Positions 41,028 through 49,980 of a stretch of 64,000 nt of DNA are shown piece after piece (the first letter of the stretch is position 1; the number at the start of each line of letters is the position of its first letter). The notes under the pieces are model-generated. The model was not told the origin of the DNA, did not search any database, and was given only the letters and a program-made list of their open reading frames with translations. Location of the stretch: positions 3,658,001-3,722,000 of the forward strand of contig NZ_CP113063.1 of the NCBI RefSeq assembly GCF_026625785.1, read 5' to 3'. The position numbers were made by a program, and so were the translations under genes. This stretch comes from Gordonia sp. SL306. GTDB taxonomy: Bacteria; Actinomycetota; Actinomycetes; Mycobacteriales; Mycobacteriaceae.

Positions 41028-41716
41028 GGCCGGGGTCCTCGCGATCCGTCGCCTGCGTCGACGAAGTGGACGAGTGAGCCGGGTTCGAGAACTGCCGGCG
41101 GAGTGTTGTCTTCGTCCCACATCGACTGATCGGTGTGTCCGATCAGGTGCCACCCACCAGGGCTGGCCCGCGGGTAGACGGCACTGTAACCGGCCGCGAT
41201 GGCGACGGCACCGGCCGGAACCCGGACCCGGGATTCGCTGCGGCGGCCGACGTCGCGGAAAGGGTGATCTGAGTTCTGTTGTGGGACAAGATAACCGAAC
41301 CCGGGGGCGAAGCCCATGAACTGGACCTGCCAGGTGGTGTCCCGATGGATCTCGGCGACCTCGTCGGTCCCGAGGTCGAGCAGATCGGCGACGTCGGCGA
41401 GATCCGGTCCGTCGTAGGAGACCGGGATACGGATCTCGGACGCGGTCGAGTCGTCGGTGTTGTCGTCGGTCGCGACGGCCCGCAGTGCGCGATGGATACC
41501 CAGCACGTCGATCCCGCAGCCACGCTCGGCCTGCACCAGCAACGTCTGCGCGGTGGGGATCACCTCGGTGGCGTGCAGGCTTCCGGCCTGTACCGCACGC
41601 CGCAGTGCCGCCGCCGCAGAGCCGACAGCGCGCAGCGGCGCTGTGTCGGTGGCGGAGTCGAGGTCGGTGGCGAAGTCGAGCAGCACCGCGTCGGGCCCGG
41701 CGGGTAACTCTCGCAT
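41024..41716 (-). CDS. pxpB: 5-oxoprolinase subunit PxpB (KipI-like)
   Basis: 230 residues. Core motifs 'IRIPVSYDGPDLADVADLL', 'VAEIHRDTTWQVQFMGFAPGFGYL' region and 'SRVRVPAGAVAIAAGYSAVYPRASPGGWHLIG' region are those of PxpB/KipI/allophanate hydrolase subunit 1. ATG 41716 is chosen; GTG 41722 would add two residues. No ribosome site is evident. Coupled to pxpC by GTGA. Function as part of 5-oxoprolinase is expected if a PxpA exists elsewhere; otherwise a KipI-like regulatory role is possible. Confidence 0.9.
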   Translation of the reverse strand: MRELPAGPDAVLLDFATDLDSATDTAPLRAVGSAAAALRRAVQAGSLHATEVIPTAQTLLVQAERGCGIDVLGIHRALRAVATDDNTDDSTASEIRIPVSYDGPDLADVADLLDLGTDEVAEIHRDTTWQVQFMGFAPGFGYLVPQQNSDHPFRDVGRRSESRVRVPAGAVAIAAGYSAVYPRASPGGWHLIGHTDQSMWDEDNTPPAVLEPGSLVHFVDAGDGSRGPRP

Positions 41717-41803
41717 GTGCACAACCTACCGTTGCGTCGACGAAAAATGCCGGTGGAGTCGGCCGTCGATGGCAGGATTGTCGGCAACTCCGGAGGTGTC
41801 CTG

Positions 41804-42805
41804 ATGCGTGAGATCGTGATCTGCGGCGAAGCCCTCGTCGACGTCGTCGCGGCCCGCGCGCCCGTCAATGCCGGCCGGCTGGCCGCGTTGCAGCCGGCGC
41901 TCGGTGGCGGACCGTTCAACGTGGCCGTGACGCTGGGCAGGCTGGGCAGTGCCGTCTCGTTGTGCACGGCGGTCTCCACCGACACCTACGGCGACGCGAT
42001 CGTCGCGGCCTTGCAGGCCAGCGGCGTCGGAACCGGGCATCTGCAACGGCGTGGCGAGCCGACCTCGCTGGCGCTCGCGACGATCGGTACCGACGGCGCC
42101 GCGCACTATTCGTTCTACGTCGAGGGGACGGCCGACCGTCTGGTCCAGGATCCAGGAGCCTTCCCGCAGACCGTCTCGGCGGTATGTTTCGGAACACTGT
42201 CGCTCGTGCTGGAACCCGGTGCGTCGGTGTACGAGTCGCTCCTCCGCCGCTGCCACGACGAGGGCCGGCTGGTGGTGATCGACCCGAACATCCGGCCGGC
42301 GGTGATCGCCGACCACGACGCGTACCGCCGTCGGTTCGCGTCCTGGATGGACGCGGTGGACATCGTCAAGCTCTCCGACGAGGATGCCGACTGGCTCTCC
42401 TCGGGCCCCTCGGGTACCGGACCGGCCGACTGGCTCGCCGCCGGTGTGACCGCGGTCATCACGACCGCCGGACCGGCCGGGATCACCGTGACCACCGCTG
42501 CGGCGGCGGTCACATCGCCAGCCCCGAAGGTGCAGGTCAGCGATACGATCGGGGCGGGGGACAGTGTCGTCGGCGGAGTGCTGCGTCACCTGGAGAATCT
42601 CGGTGCACTCTCTCCGCGCGCGGTGGCGGAACTGAGCGCCGAACAGTGGCTGGCGATCGCGGAGTACGCAGGTCAGGTGGCTGCCATCACCGTTTCACGG
42701 CCGGGCGCGGACCCTCCGTGGGCGGGCGAGCTGCGAAGCGACTACGTTGATAACCAGCAGCATCCTTACCCGGATGTGCGTAGTACAAGACTCTCACCTG
42801 AGTAA
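41804..42805 (+). CDS. PfkB-family carbohydrate kinase (fructokinase-like)
   Basis: 333 residues. PfkB signatures 1 and 2: 'LGGGPFNVAVTLGRLG' and 'VSDTIGAGDSVVGGVL' with catalytic base Asp253. 'CGEALVDVVA' at the N-terminus is the fructokinase/ribokinase opening. Phosphorylates a sugar (fructose is the commonest assignment) with ATP. ATG 41804 has CGGAGG upstream; the frame extends further up without support. The stop (42803-42805) is 10 nt before the gltA start, whose ribosome site lies in the gap, so the two may be co-transcribed. Confidence 0.88.
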   Translation: MREIVICGEALVDVVAARAPVNAGRLAALQPALGGGPFNVAVTLGRLGSAVSLCTAVSTDTYGDAIVAALQASGVGTGHLQRRGEPTSLALATIGTDGAAHYSFYVEGTADRLVQDPGAFPQTVSAVCFGTLSLVLEPGASVYESLLRRCHDEGRLVVIDPNIRPAVIADHDAYRRRFASWMDAVDIVKLSDEDADWLSSGPSGTGPADWLAAGVTAVITTAGPAGITVTTAAAAVTSPAPKVQVSDTIGAGDSVVGGVLRHLENLGALSPRAVAELSAEQWLAIAEYAGQVAAITVSRPGADPPWAGELRSDYVDNQQHPYPDVRSTRLSPE

Positions 42806-42815
42806 AGGGGTTCGT

Positions 42816-44138
42816 GTGTCCGCTGAAACAGTCCCAGCTGACCAGGCGTCCGATACGGCCTCAGCGACATTCACCTACCCCGGTGGTCAGCTGGAGCTTC
42901 CGATCCTGAAGGCCACCGAGGGTTCTGACTCGGTCGGGCTGGGCAAATTCCTCGCCGAGACCGGCCTGACCACCTTCGACGGCGGCTTCGTCAACACCGC
43001 GTCCACCAAGTCGGCGATCACCTACATCGACGGCGAAGCGGGCATCCTGCGGTATCGCGGCATCCCGATCGACCAGCTGGCCGAGAAGTCCACCTTCATC
43101 GAGGTCAGCTACCTGCTCATCTACGGTGAACTGCCGACGCCCGCGCAGCTCGAGGACTTCACCGACAAGATCCGCAGGCACACCTTGCTGCACGAGGATC
43201 TGAAGCGCTTCTTCGACGGCTTCCCGCGCAACGCGCACCCGATGCCGGTGCTCTCGAGTGCGGTGAACGCACTCTCCGCGTACTACCAGGACTCGCTCGA
43301 TCCCAAGGATCCCGAGCAGGTCGAGCTGTCCACGATCCGGCTCTTGGCAAAGCTGCCGACGATCGCTGCCTATGCGTACAAGAAGTCGGCCGGTCAGCCG
43401 TTCCTCTATCCGGACAACTCGCTGAGCCTGGTCGAGAACTTCCTGCGCATGACGTTCGGCTTCCCGGCCGAGCCCTACGAGGTCGACCCGAAGGTCGCCA
43501 AGGCCCTCGACATGCTGTTCATCTTGCATGCCGATCACGAGCAGAACTGTTCGACCTCGACGGTGCGTCTCGTGGGATCGTCGCAGGCCAACCTGTTCAC
43601 ATCGATCTCCGGTGGCATCAACGCGCTCTGGGGCCCGCTGCACGGCGGTGCCAACCAGGCGGTGCTCGAGATGCTCGAGGACATCAAGCAGTCGGGCGGC
43701 GACACCCAGGCCTTCATGAACAAGGTCAAGAACAAAGAAGACGGTGTGAAGCTCATGGGCTTCGGGCACCGCGTCTACAAGAATTACGACCCACGCGCCG
43801 CGATCGTCAAGCAGACCGCCGACCAGATCCTGGAATCGCTTGGCGTGCAAGATGATCTGCTCGACATTGCGAAGGGTCTCGAGGATGTCGCGTTGAACGA
43901 CGACTACTTCATCGAGCGCAAGCTGTACCCGAATGTCGACTTCTACACCGGCGTCATCTACCGTGCAATGGGCTTTCCGACCCGGATGTTCACCGTGCTG
44001 TTCGCACTCGGCCGGCTGCCCGGATGGATCGCGCACTGGCGTGAGATGCATGCGGATCCGTCGGGCAAGATCGGCCGCCCGCGTCAGCTGTACACGGGCT
44101 ACACCGAACGCGACTACGTGAACATGGGGCAGCGCTGA
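42816..44138 (+). CDS. gltA: Citrate synthase (GltA, hexameric type)
   Basis: 440 residues, the long type I/II form with an N-terminal beta-domain ('TFTYPGGQLELPILKATEG' region). 'AGILRYRGIPIDQLAEKSTFIEV' region, 'DHEQNCSTSTVRLVGSSQANLF' region, 'GPLHGGANQAVLEML' and 'KLMGFGHRVYKNYDPRA' contain the active-site His residues; the C-terminus 'RPRQLYTGYTERDYV' is typical. Main citrate synthase of the TCA cycle, equivalent to Rv0896 (GltA2). GTG 42816 with AAAGGGG upstream; about the expected length (431 in M. tuberculosis). Confidence 0.95.
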   Translation: MSAETVPADQASDTASATFTYPGGQLELPILKATEGSDSVGLGKFLAETGLTTFDGGFVNTASTKSAITYIDGEAGILRYRGIPIDQLAEKSTFIEVSYLLIYGELPTPAQLEDFTDKIRRHTLLHEDLKRFFDGFPRNAHPMPVLSSAVNALSAYYQDSLDPKDPEQVELSTIRLLAKLPTIAAYAYKKSAGQPFLYPDNSLSLVENFLRMTFGFPAEPYEVDPKVAKALDMLFILHADHEQNCSTSTVRLVGSSQANLFTSISGGINALWGPLHGGANQAVLEMLEDIKQSGGDTQAFMNKVKNKEDGVKLMGFGHRVYKNYDPRAAIVKQTADQILESLGVQDDLLDIAKGLEDVALNDDYFIERKLYPNVDFYTGVIYRAMGFPTRMFTVLFALGRLPGWIAHWREMHADPSGKIGRPRQLYTGYTERDYVNMGQR

Positions 44139-44218
44139 CGCGCCGGAAGGCCTGAGATCAGCGCCACGTGCGCCGATCTGACCAGAAACCTGATCCGACG
44201 ACTCAAAGGAGAGTCCCG

Positions 44219-44587
44219 TTGACCAGCACAGAGAAGCCCGTAGTCGAATTCCCGGAAGGTCCAGCTCCCGCCGAACTGCAGGTCAAGGACCTCATCGTCG
44301 GTGAAGGTGCCGAGGCGCAGAGTGGTGGCGTGGTCGACGTGCACTACGTCGGCGTCGAATACGACACCGGCGAAGAGTTCGACTCCTCCTGGGACCGCGG
44401 CCAATCGGCGAACTTTCCGCTCGACCGGCTCATCCCGGGATGGCAGGAGGGTATCCCCGGCATGAAGGTCGGAGGCCGCCGACAGCTGACCGTTCCGCCG
44501 CAGCTCGCATACGGTCCGGCAGGGGCAGGCCATCGGCTCTCGGGCAAGACGCTGGTGTTCGTCATCGATCTGCTGGGCGTGGGATAG
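44219..44587 (+). CDS. FKBP-type peptidyl-prolyl cis-trans isomerase
   Basis: 122 residues, a single cytoplasmic FKBP domain: 'GGVVDVHYVGVEYDTGEEFDSSW' region, 'FPLDRLIPGWQEGIPGMKVGGRRQL' region, 'YGPAGAGHRLSGKTLVFVIDLL' region. Aromatic pocket residues (Tyr, Phe, Trp) are conserved; it should catalyse proline isomerisation in protein folding. TTG 44219 is used as start because AAAGGAGAG lies just upstream and the length then fits one FKBP domain. Lies 80 nt after gltA and may share its transcript. Confidence 0.92.
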   Translation: MTSTEKPVVEFPEGPAPAELQVKDLIVGEGAEAQSGGVVDVHYVGVEYDTGEEFDSSWDRGQSANFPLDRLIPGWQEGIPGMKVGGRRQLTVPPQLAYGPAGAGHRLSGKTLVFVIDLLGVG

Positions 44588-44619
44588 TCGCTGCGGCAGA
44601 CGAGCGAGCGGACGGGCTG

Positions 44620-45921
44620 GTGCCGTCGGCACCGTCGGTGCTGTGGCTCAGACGCGATCTGCGTCTGAGCGATCTTCCGCCGCTCAGCGCCGCCCATGAC
44701 GGCGGCGATCAGATCCTGACCTGTTTCGTCGTGGACCCGAGGCTCGAGAAGTCCTCGGGGCCACGACGTCTCAGTTTCCTGTACGAGTCACTCCGCGAAC
44801 TCGACGACAAGCTCTCCGGCCGTCTGCTGGTGGTGCGTGGCAGACCGGAGGAGGAGATTCCGCGGCTGGTGGCCGCGGTCGATGCCGCGTCCGTCCATGT
44901 GAGCGAAGACTTCTCGCCGTTCGGGCGACGCCGCGATGCGGCCGTTGCGGAGGCGCTCGGAGACCTTCCTCTCGAGGCCACCGGTTCGCCATATCTCGTG
45001 TCACCTGGTCGGGTCACCAAACCGGACGGTGATCCGTACAAAGTGTTCACCCCGTACTTCCGGCAATGGCGCCACCACGGTTGGCGACGTCCCGCATCGT
45101 CCACGGTGGCGGTTTCGGACCTGTTGGACCCCAGTGACATTCGTCAATCTGGACGTGTCCGGGTGCCGGCCGCCCCGGCGAAACTCGAACTTCCCGCAGG
45201 CGAGGACGCTGCGCTGGCGCGCTGGGCGGAGTTCGTCGGCGACGATCTCGATGATTACGAATCAGGCCGCGACCGACCGGATCTCGATGTGAGCAGCCGG
45301 ATGTCGGCCTATCTGAAGTTCGGCAACATCCATCCCCGGACGATGGCCGCCGACCTGGGCCGGTCGAAGGGTGCTCAGGCGTATCTCCGGGAACTCGCTT
45401 TCCGGGACTTCTACGCCGCGGTGCTCTACCACTGGCCGGACAGCTTGTGGCACAACTGGAATCGTCAGTTCGACGACATAGAACTCGACACCGGCCAGGA
45501 CGCGCACCGACGTTTCGATGCGTGGAAGGAGGGTCGGACCGGATTCCCGATCGTCGATGCCGGTATGCGTCAGCTCGCCCAGACCGGCTTCATGCACAAT
45601 CGCGTCCGGATGATCGCGGCGTCATTCCTGGTCAAGGATCTACACCTGCCGTGGTGGTGGGGTGCGCGATGGTTCCTCGATCAGCTCGTCGACGGCGACA
45701 TGGCCTCTAACCAGCATGGCTGGCAGTGGGCGGCCGGCACCGGAACTGATGCGGCGCCGTACTTTCGGGTGTTCAACCCGGAGACCCAGAGACGGCGGTT
45801 CGATCCCGACGGCGAGTACGTGCGGCGGTGGGTACCGGAGGCCGACGGCGACTACCCGGAACCCATCGTCGACCACAAAGCGGAGCGGGAAGAGGCCCTT
45901 CGACGGTTTCGGCAAATCTGA
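44620..45921 (+). CDS. phr: Deoxyribodipyrimidine photolyase
   Basis: 433 residues. N-terminal antenna domain 'SVLWLRRDLRLSDLPPL' and C-terminal FAD domain: 'RPDLDVSSRMSAYLKFGNIHPR' region, 'FRDFYAAVLYHWPD', 'RTGFPIVDAGMRQLAQTGFMHNRVRM' region, 'WQWAAGTGTDAAPYFRVFNP'. It repairs cyclobutane pyrimidine dimers with light; class I CPD type by these motifs. GTG 44620 gives the family start (PSAPSVLWLRRD). It begins 33 nt after the FKBP gene. A (6-4) or cryptochrome role is less likely but cannot be ruled out. Confidence 0.9.
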   Translation: MPSAPSVLWLRRDLRLSDLPPLSAAHDGGDQILTCFVVDPRLEKSSGPRRLSFLYESLRELDDKLSGRLLVVRGRPEEEIPRLVAAVDAASVHVSEDFSPFGRRRDAAVAEALGDLPLEATGSPYLVSPGRVTKPDGDPYKVFTPYFRQWRHHGWRRPASSTVAVSDLLDPSDIRQSGRVRVPAAPAKLELPAGEDAALARWAEFVGDDLDDYESGRDRPDLDVSSRMSAYLKFGNIHPRTMAADLGRSKGAQAYLRELAFRDFYAAVLYHWPDSLWHNWNRQFDDIELDTGQDAHRRFDAWKEGRTGFPIVDAGMRQLAQTGFMHNRVRMIAASFLVKDLHLPWWWGARWFLDQLVDGDMASNQHGWQWAAGTGTDAAPYFRVFNPETQRRRFDPDGEYVRRWVPEADGDYPEPIVDHKAEREEALRRFRQI

Positions 45922-45951
45922 TGTCGATCGAACGCCGTTCCGGCTCCGCAC

Positions 45952-45957
45952 TAGGCT
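45952..45957 (+). promoter_or_regulatory. -10 hexamer TAGGCT of the crotonase gene
   Basis: TAGGCT ends 6 nt before the GTG at 45964; no ribosome site. Confidence 0.45.
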
Positions 45958-45963
45958 GACAGC

Positions 45964-46992
45964 GTGATCGCGACCCCCGACCCGTTTGTCGCCGACATCT
46001 CCGACGATGCGGCGTGGGCCGGTCTCGCCTGGTCATCGGACCGCCACGTCGAGCCCGTGCGGATCGGATTCACGTCCGGGCCGCTCCCGACAGTGGATTG
46101 GGCGGTGCTCGGCGAGCAATGCGATGTGGTCTATGCCGAGCCCGATACCGAGGGCGTGCACCGAGCGGTCGTCGGGGCCGACGAACCCGAGGTGGCCGCC
46201 CGCCGACTCGCCGACCACGTGGCCGACAATCCGCAGGCTGCGACCACCTTGGCCGCCGTGCTCCGCACCGGAACGCAGGTATCGGTCCGGCAGGCGCTCG
46301 ACATCGAGTCGTGGGCGTACTCGACCTTGCTCGGCGGAGACGAGTTCGCGGCGTGGCTCACCCGGCGAGGTCCGCGTCCGTTGCCTCCGACGCCCCGGGT
46401 TGCGCCGGTGACGGTCGACCGTGATGCCGGACGGCTGACGATCGGCCTGAACAGGCCGGAGCGCCGTAACGCCTTCGGTGCGGCCCTGCGGGATGCACTC
46501 GTCGAGGCGCTCGACGTCGCGGTGCTCGACGAGACAGTGACGGAGGTCCACCTGCGTGGCTCGGGGCCGGTCTTCTGCGCGGGCGGAGATCTCGACGAGT
46601 TCGGGACCACGCCGGATCCGGTGCTCGCCCACTTCGTCCGGACAGCCGGCGGGGCCGGCGTGCGCCTTGCGGAGATCGCCGACCGGACAACGGCATTTCT
46701 GCACGGCGCATGCGTTGGTGCGGGAATCGAGCTGCCCGGCCTGGCTGGGCGGGTGGTGGTCGATCCAGCAGTTGCGATCCGCCTGCCCGAGGTGAGCATG
46801 GGCCTGATCCCGGGCGCCGGAGGTACCGTCGGTATCCCACGACGGATCGGACGCTGGCGGACCTTTCATCTCTCGGTGACCGGCGTCGCCGTCGGAGCGG
46901 AGACCGCTCTGCGGTGGGGACTCGCCGATGAGATCGCCGACGTCGTGCCCGTCGACGTCAGCGCGCGAGGGACAGGGCCTCGGACCACTTGA
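45964..46992 (+). CDS. Enoyl-CoA hydratase/isomerase family protein with N-terminal extension
   Basis: 342 residues: an unusual 145-residue N-terminal region without recognisable motifs, then a crotonase core ('LNRPERRNAFGAAL', 'GPVFCAGGDLDEFG', 'VGAGIELPGLAG', 'LPEVSMGLIPGAGGT'). Both hydratase glutamates appear present (Glu256 and Glu276), so hydration of an enoyl-CoA is possible. The core ends early, soon after 'ALRWGLADEI', so the usual C-terminal helical trimerisation part is short. GTG start with leaderless -10. The 3' end overlaps the convergent ABC permease gene by 35 nt. Substrate unknown. Confidence 0.8.
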   Translation: MIATPDPFVADISDDAAWAGLAWSSDRHVEPVRIGFTSGPLPTVDWAVLGEQCDVVYAEPDTEGVHRAVVGADEPEVAARRLADHVADNPQAATTLAAVLRTGTQVSVRQALDIESWAYSTLLGGDEFAAWLTRRGPRPLPPTPRVAPVTVDRDAGRLTIGLNRPERRNAFGAALRDALVEALDVAVLDETVTEVHLRGSGPVFCAGGDLDEFGTTPDPVLAHFVRTAGGAGVRLAEIADRTTAFLHGACVGAGIELPGLAGRVVVDPAVAIRLPEVSMGLIPGAGGTVGIPRRIGRWRTFHLSVTGVAVGAETALRWGLADEIADVVPVDVSARGTGPRTT

Positions 46993-48163
46993 CGCGGGTG
47001 CCGGTCCGCAGGATCGACCGCTGGTAGATCCGGGATGCGAACCAGGTGGCCGAGGCGCAGGCGAGCACCATGAGTGCAAACGTGACGACGACCTGGACCG
47101 TCGAGGTGTCGCCGGTGGCGATCCGGACCGGCATCAGCGCGGCGCTGAACGGTGGTATCCAGGTGAGCACCTGGATCAAGGTGGAGTCGAGGGCCTGGAT
47201 GCCGAAGATCCCGGAGTACATCACCGCCATCGCCAGGATGGTCAGCGGCGCCGAACTGGCGTTGAGTTCCTCCTGACGGGAGACGAGCGCACCTGTCGCC
47301 GCGTAGAGCGTGGCGAAGAACAGGAAACCCAGGACGAACCAGGCGATCACGGCCGCGAACATCCCGATCGCGGCCCCCGGGATCGTCAGCAGTCCGGTCA
47401 CCCGACCCGCGATCAACGCAGTGGCGCCGAGCAGCAGGACCTGTGCCATTGCGATCGCCCCGATGCCGATGATCTTGCCCCACAACAGATGCAACGGCTT
47501 GATCGTCGCGAGCAGCAACTCGACGACCCGCGACGTCTTCTCCTCGACCACGCCGACGGCGACCATCGAGCCACCCATCATGATGGCGGTGATCAGTAGG
47601 ATGGTGCCGACGAGTGCGATCACGATGCGTTGTCCCTCGTCGGGCTTGTCGGGAGTGGTCTGTTCGACGGTGATCGTCGCGCGGGGCAGGGAAGCGGCGT
47701 CGACGCCCCGTTCGGCGAGCGAACTGGTCAGGCCGACCTGCTCCACCGACGACCGCAGGACACCGTCGAGGGTCGGACTGAGACCGCTCTCGGAGACCGC
47801 GACATACGAGTTCGGTGCGGTGCCCGGTACGAGGGCGGCGGTGAGGTCGCCGTCGGCGACCCGCGAGCGGGCCTCCTCCGCCGAGGCGACCGAGACCACA
47901 TCGACCGACGTGCCGGTCGCCGAGCCGAACTCCTCGATGGTCTGTGTGAGTGCGGCGTCCTGGCCGACCACACCGACGCGATCGGCGTCGTCACCGCCGC
48001 TGAGTGCCGACCAGACGACGGCGCCGACGATGATCACGACCATCAACAGCCCGGTGCTGATCAGGAACGACCGGGTCTTAGCACGGGTGGCGATCTCCCG
48101 TTCGGCGACCAGCCAGATCGACTGCACGGCACCGGCTCCACCTGGTGACATGGGGGAGTTCAT
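46958..48163 (-). CDS. ABC transporter permease, NatB/ABC-2 type
   Basis: 401 residues. One N-terminal helix ('SFLISTGLLMVVIIVGAVVW'), a 150-residue extracytoplasmic domain, then about five helices, the NatB-like layout. 'GVVEEKTSRVVELLLATIKPLHLLWGKIIG' region is the family's coupling-helix motif. Last gene of the XRE-membrane protein-ATPase-permease cassette; its ATG overlaps the ATPase stop (ATGA). NatAB-type systems export sodium or peptides; substrate here unknown. Confidence 0.88.
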   Translation of the reverse strand: MNSPMSPGGAGAVQSIWLVAEREIATRAKTRSFLISTGLLMVVIIVGAVVWSALSGGDDADRVGVVGQDAALTQTIEEFGSATGTSVDVVSVASAEEARSRVADGDLTAALVPGTAPNSYVAVSESGLSPTLDGVLRSSVEQVGLTSSLAERGVDAASLPRATITVEQTTPDKPDEGQRIVIALVGTILLITAIMMGGSMVAVGVVEEKTSRVVELLLATIKPLHLLWGKIIGIGAIAMAQVLLLGATALIAGRVTGLLTIPGAAIGMFAAVIAWFVLGFLFFATLYAATGALVSRQEELNASSAPLTILAMAVMYSGIFGIQALDSTLIQVLTWIPPFSAALMPVRIATGDTSTVQVVVTFALMVLACASATWFASRIYQRSILRTGTRVKWSEALSLAR

Positions 48164-49065
48164 GCGGCGACCACCTCTCGGAACAGTTCGGTCAGTGACG
48201 GGGTCGATGTCGCGAAACGGTGGACCGGGCCCACGCGAAGGGCCGCTGTGAGGATCGCCTGGTCGTCTGCGACAGCAGGGTCGAGCCGCAACATCGTCAG
48301 GTCGGTGTCGGTGTCATAGTCGGCCTGTACGACGCCGGCGATGCCCTCGGCCCACCGGGTTCGGGTGGACGGTCCGGCGATCTCCAGCATCATCCCTTCG
48401 CGTGCGCGGAGATCGTCGACCCGGCCCAGAGCACGCATCTGGCCGCGCGCCACGATGCCGACCCGATCGCACAGGCGCTGGACGAGATCGAGCTGATGGG
48501 AGGAGAAGATCACCGGGATGCCCTCGGCTGCTTTCTCTTTGAGCACATCGCTCATGACGTCGACCGCCACCGGGTCGAGTCCGGAGAACGGTTCGTCGAG
48601 CACCAGGACGCGTGGATCGTGGATGAGGGCCGCCGCGAGCTGGACGCGCTGCTGATTGCCCAGGCTCAGATCGCCGACATCGTCGTTCACCCGTTGCTCG
48701 ACCCCGAGCCGGTTGGTCCACCGTTCAACGCTCTCACGGGCTGAGGTGGAAGACATCCCGTGGAGTCGGGCGAGGAACACGAGCTGTTCGCCCACCTTCA
48801 TCTTGGGATACAGTCCGCGCTCCTCGGGCATGTACCCGATGCGTCGTCGCGTCTGCAGGTCGATCGGATGATTGCCGAGGCGCACGCTGCCCGCATCCGC
48901 GGCGAGGACACCGAGGATGATCCGCATCGTGGTGGATTTGCCCGCGCCGTTGCTCCCGACGAAGCCGAATATCTCGCCAGGTGAGACCTGAAAGGTCATG
49001 TCCTGCAGAGCGATCAGATCGCCGTATCGCTTGTGTAGTCCGTCGATGATCAGCGGACCGTTCAT
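48160..49065 (-). CDS. ABC transporter ATP-binding protein, NatA type
   Basis: 301 residues. Walker A 'GSNGAGKST', 'GYMPEERGLYPKMKVGEQLVFLARLHGM' region, signature 'LSLGNQQRVQLAAALIHDP' (LSLGN in place of LSGGQ, as in NatA), Walker B 'VLVLDEPFSGLDP', H-loop 'SSHQLDLVQRL'. C-terminal DUF4162-like domain of about 80 residues, typical of this subfamily. ATGA overlaps with both neighbours show coupled translation. Energises the NatB-like permease. Confidence 0.92.
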   Translation of the reverse strand: MNGPLIIDGLHKRYGDLIALQDMTFQVSPGEIFGFVGSNGAGKSTTMRIILGVLAADAGSVRLGNHPIDLQTRRRIGYMPEERGLYPKMKVGEQLVFLARLHGMSSTSARESVERWTNRLGVEQRVNDDVGDLSLGNQQRVQLAAALIHDPRVLVLDEPFSGLDPVAVDVMSDVLKEKAAEGIPVIFSSHQLDLVQRLCDRVGIVARGQMRALGRVDDLRAREGMMLEIAGPSTRTRWAEGIAGVVQADYDTDTDLTMLRLDPAVADDQAILTAALRVGPVHRFATSTPSLTELFREVVAA

Positions 49066-49652
49066 CCGTGGCTCCGTTCTGTCTCACTGGTGACGAGGTC
49101 TTCGGGGTCGGGATCGTTCATCCACCACGCGGTGAGCATCGTCGGGAGTACCACCGCGATCACCACGAGAGTGATGAGCAGAATGCCGGTGCCGTACACC
49201 GATTGGCCGCTCACGCTGTCGCGCGATCCCAAGACGATGAGGATGAGATAGGGAATGAACATGAGCGTGTACAACACGAAGAATCCGATCGACCGGGCAG
49301 AGTTCCGCTGCGCGAGCTGGATCTCGTCGAGGGCCGGGACGGGAGTGTCGGCGACTGAACCGGTGACGATGCGCAAAGCGTATTGCGCGGCGCAGGATCC
49401 CAGGACTCCGATGATGAACGGTATCGCGAACCACATGGTGCTGAACGCCATCACCGCGCCGGCGAGAGCCACGGTCAGTGTTGTCACCTGGGTCAAGACC
49501 AGTCGCCGGGCGCCGCGACGATTGCGCCACGAGTTCAGCGCACCCGCATGCTTCTCGTTGAATCGGAGATGACGCCCGGCCCGCCACTCGTCGTAGCGCC
49601 GCCAGAGGGCCGGGGTCGCCTCCTCCGGGATGGCCGAATTGGGGTCCCTCAT
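49062..49652 (-). CDS. Membrane protein of unknown function in XRE/ABC cassette
   Basis: 196 residues. Soluble N-terminal 45 residues ('LWRRYDEWRAGRHLRFNEKHAG'), then four hydrophobic segments in two pairs (about 52-72, 74-94, 122-142, 153-175). No enzyme motif. Its ATG overlaps the XRE stop and its stop overlaps the ATPase ATG. The layout (XRE regulator plus four-helix membrane protein) recalls small cassettes in which the membrane protein works with the HTH protein. Function unknown. Confidence 0.7.
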   Translation of the reverse strand: MRDPNSAIPEEATPALWRRYDEWRAGRHLRFNEKHAGALNSWRNRRGARRLVLTQVTTLTVALAGAVMAFSTMWFAIPFIIGVLGSCAAQYALRIVTGSVADTPVPALDEIQLAQRNSARSIGFFVLYTLMFIPYLILIVLGSRDSVSGQSVYGTGILLITLVVIAVVLPTMLTAWWMNDPDPEDLVTSETERSHG

Positions 49653-49948
49653 CGTGCTCCTCCGTGATCGGGTTGTCTGTGGTCGGCGACCCGTGGGTAC
49701 AACTCGGCCGACATGGCCCCGAACTCGCGGCGGCTGAAGACGGCCTCGACCGGCAGGTCGAAGACGGCGCAGATGCGGAACGCGAGGTCGAGGCTGGGGT
49801 AGTTGTCGCCGCGTTCGAGGGCGCCCACGGACTGGACGTTGATGCCGACCAGTTCGGCAAGGTGTGCTCGCGACATCTTTCGCTCGGCGCGTAGGACGCC
49901 GATGCGATTGAAGATCGGGAGCTTCTCACCCCTTCGAACAGGACTCAC
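49649..49948 (-). CDS. Small XRE-family HTH regulator
   Basis: 99 residues. 'NRIGVLRAERKMSRAHLAELVG' and 'NVQSVGALERGDNYPSLDLAFRICAVFDLPVEAVF' form a full XRE HTH plus the trailing helix typical of the YozG/small-regulator group often placed before membrane proteins and ABC exporters. GTG start at 49948; a GTTT-GGA-AAAC inverted repeat at 49959-49969 just upstream may be its operator. First of four genes linked by ATGA overlaps, so it probably controls the exporter. Confidence 0.85.
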   Translation of the reverse strand: MSPVRRGEKLPIFNRIGVLRAERKMSRAHLAELVGINVQSVGALERGDNYPSLDLAFRICAVFDLPVEAVFSRREFGAMSAELYPRVADHRQPDHGGAR

Positions 49949-49980
49949 CTATCCGATTGTTTGGAAAACACAACAGAATG

